DNA from: Maylandia zebra
Taxonomy: Eukaryota > Chordata > Actinopteri > Cichliformes > Cichlidae
DNA length: 64,000 nt
Direction: 5' to 3'
Assembly (NCBI RefSeq): GCF_041146795.1
Contig: NC_135185.1
Coordinates: forward strand, 10,163,529-10,227,528
Shown: piece after piece, positions 1 through 11,336 of the stretch
How positions within the stretch are numbered: the stretch's first letter is position 1
Layout: each line of letters begins with the position of its first letter
Position numbers and translations under genes: made by a program
The notes under the pieces: generated by a model
The model's database searches: none
Told to the model about the DNA's origin: nothing
The model's input: only the letters and a program-made list of their open reading frames with translations

Positions 1-149
1 CTCCCGCGGAGAATAAAACGGTTTGCAGTGAATAAAAAGATATTCCAGAGAGGAAGAGCAGTGCTGAGCAATCACTGTCACATCTGTGCACCAGCCACTA
101 TTAATGTAGAAGCAGACACCTCCACCTTTGGTCTTACCAGAGAGAGAGG

Positions 150-615
150 CCTGCCGGTCAGCGCGCAGCAGATGAAAGCCCTCCAGCTTGAGCGCGCAGT
201 CCGGGATGACCTCACTGAGCCACGACTCCGTGAAACATAAGACACAGGAGGAGGCAAAGTCTCTGTTCATGCTTCTCATCAGGGCCAGTTCGTCTATCTT
301 ATTCCCGAGTGAGCGTACATTGGAAAGGAAGATCCCAGGAAGAGCAGTTCGCAGTCCGCGTCTCCTCAGACGCACGAGTGCGCCGGCTCGCTTCCCTCTC
401 TTTCGGCGTCTCACTTTCCTGATCAGAGTCTGCAGTAAATCTGCCGCAGATGCGACAAATATTGGAAATAAATCCACAGGTGTTGTAGTCCTGTAGTTAA
501 GAAGCTCTTCTCTGGTGTAAGAATATCCAGAGGAGTGCCCGGACACAGAAGAAATGCACAAAAACAAAACAGAAGTAACGCACTGAAGCACCAGGGCATC
601 CATACGCGGCGCCAT
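150..615 (-). mobile_element. 5' coding end of a CR1/Rex1-type LINE (endonuclease start), truncated
   Basis: Read on the minus strand, an open frame starts at the ATG in CAAGATGGCGCCGCGTATGG (A at 615) and stays open to about 150. It encodes an apurinic endonuclease-like start: SNVRSLGNKIDEL, then FTESWL, as in CR1/Rex1-clade ORF2 proteins. The rest of the LINE is missing. A similar 5' end occurs at about 23625. The exact clade is inferred from motifs only. Confidence 0.6.
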
Positions 616-616
616 C

Positions 617-1595
617 TTGGATCACCATCAAACCCCCACAAGGCTGCCCGCTGGGATTGGAACGACAGGTGCGACTTCTCAGAAAGGACTCACTGAAGGC
701 AGCATGGTTAAGAGCTTGGAGGTGCTTACGACTGCAGTGAATGCTCAGAATAACACCTTTGAGCGTATGTATGTTGGATTACATCAGGAAAGAATCAACT
801 CAGAACAACATCTCTGGGTGGAGCTGGATTACACCATCAGTTGGCTGCGGTCGTGAGGTCTCAGAATCTGCTATGTGAGCAAAAAGAGTGACAAGACCAC
901 AGAATTGACGGCTAATAACATCACGGAGAAGCTCGCAGCTATTAACGGGAGACTGAGAGACCAGTGTCAGAGTGTTAAAAAACAGCTTGAAATTCTCAAT
1001 TACCATCATAACCCGGCTACCCCTTCGGCGCCAGCTCAAGGCTGGAGCCGAACAACAACTCCCTGATAACGACTGTGTTGAGTCTGTTCCTTCCCATTCC
1101 CTACAAGGCCACCTGGGTTGGCTGGAAGACTGTTTACTTAGCCTGGCAGGGCGAAGGACACTTTCTCAGCTGAACTATGGACACGCACACACATACATAT
1201 ACTGATACTGATAAGCACTCACTGACGCATCACCCTCCCTACCCCGGATCCAACGCCACCTCCAACGCTTACCTCCCCCATGATGTGGACATCGGGTCAG
1301 CTGGAGGCGCAGTCGAAAGATTGTAGCGGTCCCAGATCAGATGTACACACTGGAACTCTTTCCCATGTTGCTTGTCTGTGTTTATTGTGTTATGGTGTGT
1401 TGATACCTGTGCATTCCTGTATTATCCTTTTGTGTTGCACATTTCAATGTTTTTTTTCCTCGCTACCTGGCCTGACTTGTCTCCCCAATGTGATGTTTGT
1501 ATTGTATGTACGGTCGGCAAGGTCTGTCATCTCGGTTGTGGGCAAAAGACCTGCAACTGACAAATAAAGGCTATCTCTCTCTCTCTCTCTCTCTC
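617..1595 (+). mobile_element. Unclassified retroposon with AATAAA-type tail
   Basis: The segment ends in AACTGACAAATAAAGGCTATC followed by a (TC)n run. The same terminal sequence (about 1485-1575) recurs at 31897-31980 with a CTTAT tail, so this is the 3' end of a dispersed LINE or SINE family. Short open frames at 617-856 and 875-1066 have no domain I recognise. It abuts the LINE 5' end at 615 in opposite orientation. Confidence 0.4.
1574..1595. repeat. (TC)n tail or microsatellite
   Basis: A short TC run directly follows the AATAAAGG tail of the preceding retroposon and is probably its simple-sequence end. Confidence 0.8.
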
Positions 1596-1678
1596 ATTTA
1601 ATATATTTCAGTGTGTTTGTGAGTCTTTGGCACACACAAAGTTAGTGATGGACGATGAACTCTACTTTTTATGTTTTG

Positions 1679-1925
1679 CGTGCTTCCCTTAGGCAATATT
1701 ATTAGAAGACATATACAGTCCCAAAGTTAAAGACCACCTGAAAAATGGCAAAAAAAAATCATATTTTGCATGGTTGGATCTTAACAAGGTTCCAAGTAGA
1801 GCTTCAACATGCAACAAGAAGAAATGAGACAAAACATTTTTTGAGCATGCAATTTGTTGAAAACAACACTTAAACTGAAACAGGCTGTTTTACAGCTGAT
1901 CAAAAGTTTAGGAAAACATGTTTTG
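1679..1925 (+). mobile_element. L2 scrap (1679-1714) followed by a Tc1-like 5' end (1715-1925)
   Basis: CTTCCCTTAGGCA and AGAAGACATA match the L2 copy at 11786-11820 (with one or two changes). The match stops at a TA where CAGTCCCAAAGTTAAAGACC begins. That sequence, with the A-rich stretch and the text around CATGGTTGGATCTTAACAAG, is the 5' part of a fish Tc1-like element. The insertion at TA fits the Tc1 target preference. No transposase remains. Confidence 0.55.
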
Positions 1926-2078
1926 TAAAACATGATTGTTGGGCTTCATTTCTGTGCTGAACAGTCATTTAAGATTAGTTAGTAAATAACAATTAGTTAA
2001 TGTTGTTCATGAGACTAAAGTCATCTCACTGTGGTAATGTAAATATAATATGGCCAATATTATAGTATTGTCAGATTA

Positions 2079-2083
2079 TTATG

Positions 2084-2119
<36 letters not shown>
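2079..2119. repeat. (TA)n(CA)n microsatellite
   Basis: A compound run of about ten TA units followed by about nine CA units. Confidence 0.9.
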
Positions 2120-2288
2120 TCCCCACCTCCTTACTCTGGTCTGCTTATCATACATGTATCATTATATATCACTGACTTTCAGCTTGTTGTGTTTGTGGAT
2201 ATGTGACTGACTTTAATTATTAAACATTCGCAGATAAATAAGTGACGTCATATTCAGTACTTTTGACAGTTCACTCTTCGGCCGCTCC

Positions 2289-2667
2289 ATCTTATTAGGG
2301 AAATTCCATATACATAAATGTAAATTTCAAAACTCAACCCCATCATTTAATTTGTTTTTGATTGAAATTGAATATTACTTAAACTCTCTTAAATTAACTT
2401 CCAATAAAAAAGGTTTATCATTGATTGAAATTCATTCAGAAATGTTTAAGGAATGAGCTGTCACAACTTTCAAGTACAAAGTTGTTATGAAGTCTGTCAC
2501 ATTCCCCCCTTTTTTTCTTTTTTTCTCCTTTATTTATTTATCCTTCTTATTTCATTGTACTGTATATTGTTACTCTTATTTGCCTTGTATGTCTACTGTA
2601 CAAACTGAACTGGAATGACTGACTGTTCGCTTTATGATTTCAATAAAGTTTGGGGGAAAAAAACAAC
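2289..2667 (+). mobile_element. 379-bp 5'-truncated retroposon with 15-bp target duplication
   Basis: The segment is flanked by perfect copies of CTCTTCGGCCGCTCC (2274-2288 and 2668-2682). It ends with CAATAAAGTTTGGGGGAAAA, a polyadenylation signal plus an A-rich tail. These are hallmarks of LINE-mediated insertion. No coding sequence remains, so the source family is unknown; the AATAAAGTTT tail resembles the minus-strand insertion at 5772. Confidence 0.75.
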
Positions 2668-2922
2668 CTCTTCGGCCGCTCCCTTCTGCCGTATTTTGCG
2701 GCACAATTCTCCACACCCACCGCCGCGCTATGAATTGTGGGATATATGGGACCACGAAGCGTGCACCGGACCACGCTTGATATTTGGGGAAATCGACGGC
2801 GCATTTGGAGTATGCATTTGAAGCACACTTCGAATTGGGACAGCCGTCGTCGCGTGGCGGTGACGTAACCGCACTTGAAATGCGTACTTCAAGCGTGCAG
2901 TCTCTTAATTAGGACACAGCCA

Positions 2923-3235
2923 ATCTGTTTCACCGTCCCCAAGTGCAGCTTCTCCATACCTCCATTAACCAACCTCTCCCTCTGTTCATCGAGCCCCCAC
3001 TCCAAACATTCACTGCTGTGCCTTAGTTTTACTGTCACTGTTACACACTGAAAGAGGACGAGGTTCATCCAGGTGCACACTGAGGTTTATTGCTCTGAAA
3101 CACAGCAAAACAGCAGTTCTGTGTTACTGACGGCTTCTGGTACCATAACTGGCCTGTGTTACTTTTATAAGGGATTACTTGCCAGTCACTTATTTGTCAG
3201 AGTGACCGTCTGCCACCTACTGGTTACTGAGTTAA
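2923..3235 (-). mobile_element. LTR-like fragment with TATA box and polyadenylation signal (copy 1)
   Basis: On the minus strand this block has CTTATAAAAG (about 3160-3172) followed by AATAAA (3086-3091) at a spacing typical of an LTR promoter and R region. It is nearly identical to 18170-18486. Both copies stop at the same point, ACTGAGTTA. No TG start is visible, so the U3 end seems lost. Assignment to an LTR is inferred. Confidence 0.45.
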
Positions 3236-4215
3236 GCAGATGACTCGTAAGCTGGAGAGGAAATGCCGTGTCACAAATTTAGAGGATCATCATTTAGCCT
3301 GGAGAAATAGTTTGTTGCTTTATAAGAAAGCCCTCCGCAAAGACAGAACATCTCACTACAACCCTAAGAACAACCCCAGGTTTCTCTTCAGCTCTGTAAC
3401 CAGGCTGACAAACAGTCAGAGCTCTGTTGAGCCAACTGTCCCTTTAACACAGAGGTGGGGGAACTCCAGGCCTCAGGTCCCGAAGGTTTTAGATGTCCTT
3501 GATCCAACACAGCTGATTTAAATGGCTAAATGACCTCCTCAACATGTCTTAAAGTTCTCCAGAGGCCTGCTAATGAACTAATCATTTGATTCAGGTGTGC
3601 TGACCCAGGGCGTGTTATCTAAAACCGCCAGGACACCGGGCCTTGGTACCTGGTACCTGGAGTTCCCCACCCCTGCTTTGACTTGTAATGACTTAATGAA
3701 CTTCTTTACAAATAAAATGTAACCATTACTGAAAAAAATACCAAATTTGTGCCATTAATTAATGCTTCGATCTTAAATATGATCAACCTATCTCTAATAA
3801 TCAGCTATGTACCACAGGCCTTCAAGCTGGCTGTAGTTAAACCTTTACTCAAAAAGCATCTCTAGACCCAGCAGTCTTAGCTAATTATAGGCCAATCTCC
3901 AACCTTCCTTTCATATCAAACATCCTTGAAAGAGTAGTTGTCAAACAGCTAACAGATCATCTGCAGAGGAATGGCTTATTTGAAGAGTTTCAGTCAGGTT
4001 TCAGAGCTCATCACAGCACAGAAACAGCTTTAGTGAAGGTTACAAATGATCTTCTTATGGCCTCTGACAGTGGACTCATCTCTGTGCTTGTCCTGCTAGA
4101 CCTCAGTGCAGCGTTCGATACTGTCGACCATAAGATCATATTAGAGCGATTAGAACATGCTGTAGGTGTTACAGGTTCTGTGCTTCAGTGGTTTCTATCA
4201 TATCTGTTTAAAAGT
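3236..4215 (+). mobile_element. L2 LINE fragment (linker and N-terminal RT), interrupted by a MITE
   Basis: The linker between endonuclease and reverse transcriptase (RT) is read at 3240-3440 (NNPRFLFSSVTRLTNSQ). After the MITE at 3450-3675, the RT follows at about 3820-4215 with [25 protein letters not shown] and [14 protein letters not shown] 1-nt deletion near 3866 (before [11 protein letters not shown]) and other lesions break the frame. Homology stops near 4215, before the catalytic YADD box. The motifs fit the L2 clade. Confidence 0.75.
3450..3675. mobile_element. 226-bp hAT-type MITE
   Basis: Termini CAGAGGTGGGGGAACTCC and GGAGTTCCCCACCCCTG form imperfect inverted repeats. Flanking 8-mers CTTTAACA and CTTTGACT are a decayed 8-bp duplication. 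It splits an L2 copy. The related copy at 19463-19689 sits at the same L2 site. Confidence 0.7.
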
Positions 4216-5534
4216 TTGTGAATTCATACAAACCCTCCCTTACGGTGACTCAGCACAGAGCATCATGCACCCTAATTTCACGAGCAGAGAATACATTTGT
4301 AGTCTGTCACATGGTCGTGTCAAATGTAGTGGGAGCCATCCTGAATGCTATCACTCACATTAATGTGGTCTCTTTATAATGTCCATTGGCATTTTTAAGT
4401 GTGCTACTGAAAAGCAGTAAAAGCATCCATAAATTACGTGAAAAATCACTTTGTAAAAATGGATTTCTGTTTTTCGGCCAACTTTACTGTCTGCTCCGTC
4501 GTTCTTCCCGTACAGCCTCTCTGTCCTCTCTCGCCATCCTCCTCGCTCAATTTGAAGTGGAATTGGTGGAAAATGACAAAAGTATAATCTTATAATAATT
4601 GTTATAGGAGCAAGACATGGATCCACAGTCGACAACAGTAGAGTTCACTGGTGTTATGTGAAATCATATTCAGTGAATGTGGGAAAACAGAAGCTACGGC
4701 TTTACAATTTTTGGTGAGTTTGACCACACGTCCACTCTCAACTGTTTCTCTTTGCTGTCTTCATCCTGCTCTCTCCTTCTCCGTCCTCTTCTCTCTGTCT
4801 GTGCCGTCACCCAAAAATTACAGTAAATAAAAAAACTGATCCATATCAGTTTATAGCAATATGCAAACTGAATACAGGCTGCTGCTGACATAGAGGGGAA
4901 CAGCTGGACCTGGAGCTTTAATATTTCAGTTTGTTAAACTTTTAACAAACTGAAATATTAAAGTACACCAGCAGCTTGGATGGCAACTCCTGATATCCCA
5001 CCAGACCAGTGGATCAGAGGGTTAAAGTGAGCTAACAAACATTAGCTAATGTTAAAATGTGGAGACATTACTGTGACTTTCTAAGTCTCCACATTATCAG
5101 AACACTTTGAACTTTGTCTACATTCTGGTTAAAGTGAGTTTTAAATGAGCTGATTCTTCTTTCTGCCACAGCAAAAAGTCTTTTCTTTAGTCAATTAATG
5201 ACAAACCAGCCTCTGTGTGAGAGACTGTAACGTCACGACACTGGACATGAAACTTGTTTTCATTCTATCCTGTAGTGTCGTCAGTGGAAGTTTCCAGACA
5301 ATAATACTAAAGTACTCTAAATATTAATAGACATAATGATATGGTTGTTGTTGGGGTGCTCTGATAAACTCGCCTATGGCCCTGTGTATCTTCTTCTTCG
5401 TGTTCAGCGCTCTTGCTCCACCCCTTCTATTGAGGATACGCCAGGTGTGTTTGTACCTTTGAGGTCTGGACACTGTCAGATATCCCAGAAAAGATTTCAA
5501 ACGGCAGCAGACTTCTCGGTTTGTTTAATTGGAG
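4216..5534. other. Unassigned DNA with a perfect hairpin
   Basis: No gene or recognisable repeat was found apart from the 48-bp palindrome at 4916-4963. Short open frames are not supported by motifs or splice sites. Confidence 0.4.
4916..4963. repeat. Perfect 23-bp inverted repeat, 2-nt loop
   Basis: The arm CTTTAATATTTCAGTTTGTT (4916-4935) continues to 4938 and is exactly complementary to 4941-4963, leaving only CT as the loop. It could be a foldback relic of a small transposon; no function can be read. Confidence 0.9.
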
Positions 5535-5660
5535 CAGGGGTGTCAGACTCCAGGCCTGGAGGGCCGGTGTCCTGCAGGTTTTAGATCTCACCCTGGGTCA
5601 ACACACCTGAATCAAATGATAAGTTCATTACCAGGCCTCTGGAGAACTTCAGGACATATT
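5535..5660. mobile_element. hAT-type MITE fragment
   Basis: It starts CAGGGGTGTCAGACTCCAGG and shares internal sequence with the MITEs at 3450 and 19463 (in inverted or diverged form, for example CCAGGCCTCTGGAGAACTTC). The right terminus is absent. Confidence 0.5.
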
Positions 5661-5771
5661 TGCTGTGTCCGAATTCAGGAGACGGATGCTCCGAGGGATT
5701 CTCTACCTACGTATTTTAGGTAGTGTCCTTCGACGGCTAGGTAGACAGGAAGTGAGCGGCTGTGGACAGCC

Positions 5772-5828
5772 TTTTTTTGTCATAGAAACTTTATTGAACA
5801 AACAATGAGTATACAACAAAACAGATGT
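5772..5828 (-). mobile_element. 57-bp retroposed LINE tail with 13-bp target duplication
   Basis: A T-run followed by the complement of AATAAAGTTTCTATGAC is flanked by perfect GCTGTGGACAGCC copies (5759-5771 and 5829-5841). On the minus strand it is an ultra-short 3' tail with poly(A). This is an extreme 5' truncation. Confidence 0.8.
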
Positions 5829-5841
5829 GCTGTGGACAGCC

Positions 5842-6922
5842 TTCGAGCCTTTGTTCAAGTCCGCCCTTCCGTGTTTTTTCCGGTCGCTAGCGCCACAGAG
5901 TGAAAACTTTAAAATGGACCCAAAAATGTCACTCCCTTTATTTGTACATATTTAATTCTCAATGAGCTAGAGAAACTTTATCGTCGACTATCAAAATAAA
6001 ACAGGAAATAACAAACACTGCGACCAAGACTAAGAGACACGAGCTTGACATGGAAGAGGAAGACTGAACACGTGGACACGATGGAGGAACAGAACGGCCT
6101 CATAAACAACCTCCCATTAACTTAATGCACTGATAACCAGAACATAACCAGATATCAAAAAGTCAGGATGTCAACAATACAGAAAACAGACCTTTCATAC
6201 AAAGACAATCAAAACTAAAAAAAACCCATAAACATCTCCAAAACTCCAAACCCAATGACCCAGAGACTGACAGAAATATGACATTCTCAGTTTTAACAGC
6301 GACTCATTAAGAAACTTATCCATGTAGTAGAAAAACTGTGCTGACCTACACTTTAACTGAAAATCCTGTGTACAACACCACTGTGTAACTCAAATGAAGG
6401 TTAAAAGGCAGTAAAATATCCACTGAGATGTTTTTATGAGAAAAAACAAGACAAAAAGTCCTAATCATGCAATATTACTACTTCACAAAAAATATTATTA
6501 CATAACCCTGAAGCTTATATAACTTTAAAAAAGTACTCACTGCAGGTACTCGCTGGATTCTTCGTAACCTTAAATATTAAGAGCTGGAGCAGCAACACTA
6601 AAGTGTGGTTTTCAAAGTGAGTTCCAACAGATTTCATACATTCCAGCCACAGAGGCAAGTTTATACCTGCCCGTTTGTTTTTAAACGGTTTAAACCAGTT
6701 ATACTGGTGTGTACCCAGGGTGGCTCTTTACAGTGGTGGCTCTCAAATTATTTTTCATGGTTCTCAAGCCAAACTGTGACATCTCAAACAAATGTTGTCT
6801 GGGATGTCACAAATGAGTCTTTGGCTTTAAGACAGTAGTTAATATTAATAGATCCACAATCAGGAGAAGACTGAGCAACCATGGTGTGCATGGCAGAGGT
6901 ATAAAGCGAATACGCTGCTCAC
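5842..6922. other. Unassigned DNA with a possible IRG 5' exon relic
   Basis: No coding sequence is recognised. At about 6540-6570, GCAGGTACTCGCTGGATTCT plus TCGTA matches the IRG upstream exon/donor at 17068-17092 on the same strand, with the donor GT changed to GC. Confidence 0.3.
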
Positions 6923-7187
6923 CTGCAGAGGAATGGCTTATTTGAAGAGTTTCAGTCAGGTTTCAGAGCTCATTACAGCACAGAAACAGCTTTAGTGAAG
7001 GTTGCAAATGATCTTCTTATGGCCTCTGACAGTGGACTCATCTCTGTGCTTGTCCTGCTAGACCTCAGTGCAGCGTTCGATACTGTCGACCATAATATCC
7101 TATTAGAGCGATTAGAACATGCTGTAGGTGTTACAGGTACTGTGCTGCAGTGGTTTGTATCATATCAATCTAATAGACTCCAGTTTG
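6923..7187 (+). mobile_element. L2 LINE fragment, left half, split by a 4.5-kb element
   Basis: The reading frame gives [14 protein letters not shown] and [14 protein letters not shown], almost identical to 3955-4200. It breaks at CTCCAGTTTG and resumes at 11693, where the RT continues. Confidence 0.8.
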
Positions 7188-7518
7188 TATGGAATCAGAA
7201 CGATGCCACCTTGAAACGAAACCGAAAAAAATATTGAAACCTAAAAAAAATATTGTAACTGAAATAAATGTACTGAAAAATCTTGTATTGAAACCGAAAA
7301 AAAAATTGATAGTGAAAAACAATTAATTGAAACTGTAATTTTTTTGTTTTCGCTTACAATTTTTTTTTTTTCGGTTTCAATCCATTTTTTTTCGGTTTCA
7401 ATCCACTTTTCGGTTTCAATCCACTTTTTTTCCGTTTCACTCTGCTGGCACTGTTTTGGCGTACCGGGGCGCGCTGGGGGGCGGGGATTCCGACCCGCAT
7501 GTATTTGCATATATTATA
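7188..7518 (+). repeat. Left TIR of the 4.5-kb element
   Basis: Contains several GAAACCGAAAAA motifs in both orientations. It ends near CATGTATTTGCATATATTAT, the mirror of 11337-11360. Confidence 0.8.
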
Positions 7519-9239
7519 ATGCTGACCAATGACTGGAGAAAACACTGACGACGCGGCTGCGGTCACGGACAAACTCGCACGTGTCTGTTCGGGAATGGCA
7601 GATGCCGAGAGGTCCAGCGTTTACATTACCGACTATTTCAAAGTGACAGCCTGAGGTGTTCTTCAGTAAATTGGACTACCGGACAGGAGGACCTGAGGCC
7701 CCACCGCATTATTTTTGGTAAGTTAAATGTGTTTGTAAGCTAATCCGTAATTTAGGTCCTTAGCTAGCTACCTGAGGACCTAGCTAGCTAAAATGAGCAC
7801 TCGGCTGTCGGGGAAACTTGTTTTGTAAAGTTCGTTTAGCTAACCCGTGCAGGTGAATGAATTTACCCTGACTAAAGAAATCAAGAGAAACGCACCGGGC
7901 TGCTCAGTGACTAACCACGGTTACTGTACTTTTATTATGAGTATTATACTGTAAGAGCAACAGGCTGGACTCTGCTTCTGCTCCTGTGCAGAGCTGATTA
8001 TTAAATATGTGCAAACAGCAGCATGTTTTGTGTCGCTTTCCACATGTGGAAGGACATTAACGCCAACTTTTAAATTCCCCTCATTAGTCAATAGCTACGG
8101 ATTAAATAGCAAAGCCCGATACTTATGTACTGAAACCAACTACTTCCGCTTGTCAGCTTAAGTTAAAATGTTACATTTTTCCCCTGATTATATTTTTAGC
8201 TTTTTTTTTTGATTTTTACTGAGTTTGTTACAAATATTCAGGTTAAAAAACTGTCCAAATTATTTTTAATGAATTATGTTCACAAAGTCACATGTGCAGT
8301 ACTCTGTACAGCTTGCATCCTTTAGGACAAATAATTTGAAACATTAATATTTCTTGTTCAATACTGAGCTGATAACACCTCTGTATGTTGTGACCAGGAT
8401 GCAGCAGCAGACTGAACCTCGACTGAAACCTGCTCCATCATCTCATCTTTGCAGATGTCCATTTATAAAGCATCAACAACTCAAAGGTAAACATGATATT
8501 AGAAAATGTGTTAGTAAGGCCTTTAAAACAAAAAAAATAAAAAGCTGTCGGCAGAACTGTAGGACTGAACAACTTCAGATCCCAAGTGTGTGAGGACGGA
8601 GAAGGATCAGCTGTATTTCGGATTTGAGATAAACTTTATATTTCAGTTTGTGATGATTCTGTTCTGTTTGTGATTACAGGAGCTGTCCTCAGATTCAGAC
8701 CTCAGCACCACCCAGTGACAGCAGACAGATCATCCTATATCTTCAATCTTTGTAGTAACTCCAAAATTAACTGAAGAAAACAGTACAAAGGTTAAAGTAC
8801 CACATGTGCTGTCAGTGAAAGCTGCAGCTGTTTTATTGATAAATTTAAAGACAAAAAGTCAAAAGGATTAATCACCCCTGTAACTGTGTCACTACAGTAC
8901 CTCAGTTTGGTGTTTCAGAAAACTGCTGATCTCAGACCTGCACAACTTCTGTTTTAAACACTGAATGTACTCAGCTACATGAAGAGCACATGATGTTTTC
9001 TCTGACACAATTAAATAAAACCTGATTAAAGTCAAAGGTTGTTACTTGTATTTGAACTAAAAACTTGTGATCTGGAATTCTTTCACTGTTTTTTGACAAT
9101 AGTGTGTTATTTATCATAAAGTAATTCAGAGTCATTCATATTAGAGTAACCAGTGAGCACAACATATATTTAACTTTCTACAGGACTTAAAGCTATTACT
9201 ATAGCTATTACTTAACTGCACTACTGTATAGTTCTGTGT

Positions 9240-9645
9240 AAATAATCATTCTTTACATATGATAATTTTTAATCCTACAACTGTTTATAACTTGCATAGT
9301 TCACATTTCTGTATAACTGTATATCTCAGATTTCTGTATAGTTTTTCATATTTATATCCTGTTCATAGCCTGTACATAGTTTGTACTCACTACAGCCTGT
9401 ACATACTTATAGTTATAGAATATTCTTAACATACTTCATACCATGTACATTGTAACATACCATAATAGACCCATTTCTGTAATATACTTAGATATCTATA
9501 TTATTGCTAATATATATTGTAATATATCTATATCATGGCTAAAGCACTTCTGGATGGATGCAAACTGCATTTCATTGCCCTGTACCTGTGCATGTGCAAT
9601 GACAACAAAGTTGAATTCTATTATATTATATTATGTAAAAGTCCA
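9240..9645 (+). mobile_element. 3' end of a LINE, inside the 4.5-kb element
   Basis: CCCTGTACCTGTGCATGTGC then AATGACAACAAAGTTGAATTC and repeated TTATA form a familiar fish LINE tail (about 9560-9645). The AT-rich stretch before it, with recurrent TGTACATA, may belong to the same insertion; its 5' limit is uncertain. Confidence 0.45.
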
Positions 9646-10075
9646 GACCCTCTGAGGATTATCTGAGTACTTCTAACATTACACAAAGCAAAGGTCTCCA
9701 TCAGTGTTCATGAAATGCTGGGTTTATCCTTCTTGTGAGGGAGCTGCTGGTGAAGATCACGAGCCCTGCTTGATCCTGGCGACGAGTTTCAGTCTTCCTG
9801 GTGTTTCTGAAATGATGCCTCTCACTGTGGGTCAACAGAACTTCTGGCACAGGACAGCTGTAATGAAAGAAATTGAAGTTTTGGAAATGCCCTATATGTG
9901 AGAAGCAGATTTTGTATTTACTTTTCTTTTGCCAATCAAGATAAAGTATAATTTTCACCATACAATTACTAACCTTGTCATCTCCTGCACTGTCTGTTTT
10001 GGGCTCTGGGCTCATCCTTCCCAGCGCTCATGAGACTGCTTTGCTGCACTGTGGTATGAGGTGCTAACCTGTTGA

Positions 10076-11023
10076 CAGTGTTGGGAAGGTTAATTTTAAA
10101 ATGTATTCCACCAAAGATTATAGAAGTAATGTATTCTGAATACTTTACAACTACATGAATGTACTATTGCTGTGTGATTTATTACTATTACTGAAGGCTA
10201 CTCGCCATACCAATACCAACTAGATGTTAAAATCTTAATATAAATGAGTAACAGTACGTGGACATTAGGTAAGGCTGCACTTTTTGCAGCGATCTCGTAT
10301 AGAAAACTATTCAGCGCGTATATAAAACAGGTCAGCGGCTCCGAACCGTAGTAAAGGGACCTCTGGCTAATACGTCCGGTTCGTGTCGGGCTCATAGCTG
10401 AAAACTAGCTTTACTTTGTTGTCTGGGTCAAGTTTGCTAGCGAGAGACAGAGAGAGGCGTTGAAAGGCTGCTTATTGTTTCGGAGGAAAACACGAACACT
10501 GTGTACAGTCGAGTCTTAACAGCTTACAGCTGGGCTCGTCAGGCACTCTTTTTGGCTTTAGTGGTTATTATTATATTTACATGCTTCCAGCTCCCGTTTC
10601 TGCTCCGTGACAGCTCGTACTTTTCCTTTCTCTCCCTCCCTCGCTCACAGACACATAACGGGTATGGCAGTCCATTCTCCCTGCAGCACGGACTACACTG
10701 CCCATGAGGCTACATTGTTTAGGGCGATGCCTGTAACACTCTGCTATTGCCTTCATATTAAATAATTTTTGTATAATAATTTTTAGAGGCTCTTATTGCG
10801 TGTTTTGTTTGGGTATCCACCGGCGTGGAATTACCAAAAATAGAGAGACCATAGCCTAACATATGAAACAGGAAAATACCGCCATGTAATCCATTTATTT
10901 CAACAAACTAACTGTATTCTCAATATCACCTATTGAACAGTAACTGTAACGGATACATTTACTCATATTTTGTATTTTAAATACGTAACGCCGGTGCATG
11001 TATTATGTTACTGCCCAACACTG
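10076..11023. mobile_element. 948-bp non-autonomous hAT element
   Basis: Termini CAGTGTTGGGAAGGTTA and TTACTGCCCAACACTG are inverted. Flanking 8-mers CCTGTTGA (10068-10075) and CCTGTTCA (11024-11031) are a target duplication with one change. There is no transposase frame. It is nested in the 4.5-kb long-TIR element and so is younger than it. Confidence 0.8.
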
Positions 11024-11336
11024 CCTGTTCAGATCCTGAGATCCGCTCCTAAAACAACGGCCTCCAACTCCTGAAGAGACACGGGTGTCCCTAAATTTAG
11101 CAAATATTAGCTTCAGGCTAGCTTGCTACGACGAATAGGCTAATACCAGCATTTTACCACAACTTCACCAGATGTAGCTAAAAAAACTAAACTAATGTCC
11201 AGCCCAGTGGGACAGCAAGAAAAGACGACAAAAAATGATTACTTACTTGCGGTTTGGAGGTTCAAGCTGAAATTGAAGCAGCCATTGAAAGAAGGGAAGA
11301 GAGAAAGACGGCAGCTTGGTCAGCACTAGTGGCCTC

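Noticed and set aside
7241..7572. Lysine/phenylalanine-rich frames at both ends of the 4.5-kb element
   Set aside because: They are translations of the GAAACCGAAAAA arrays in the TIRs.
9701..10015. 104-codon minus-strand frame
   Set aside because: No motif, lies across the interior of the long-TIR element, and neighbouring frames are of similar length by chance.
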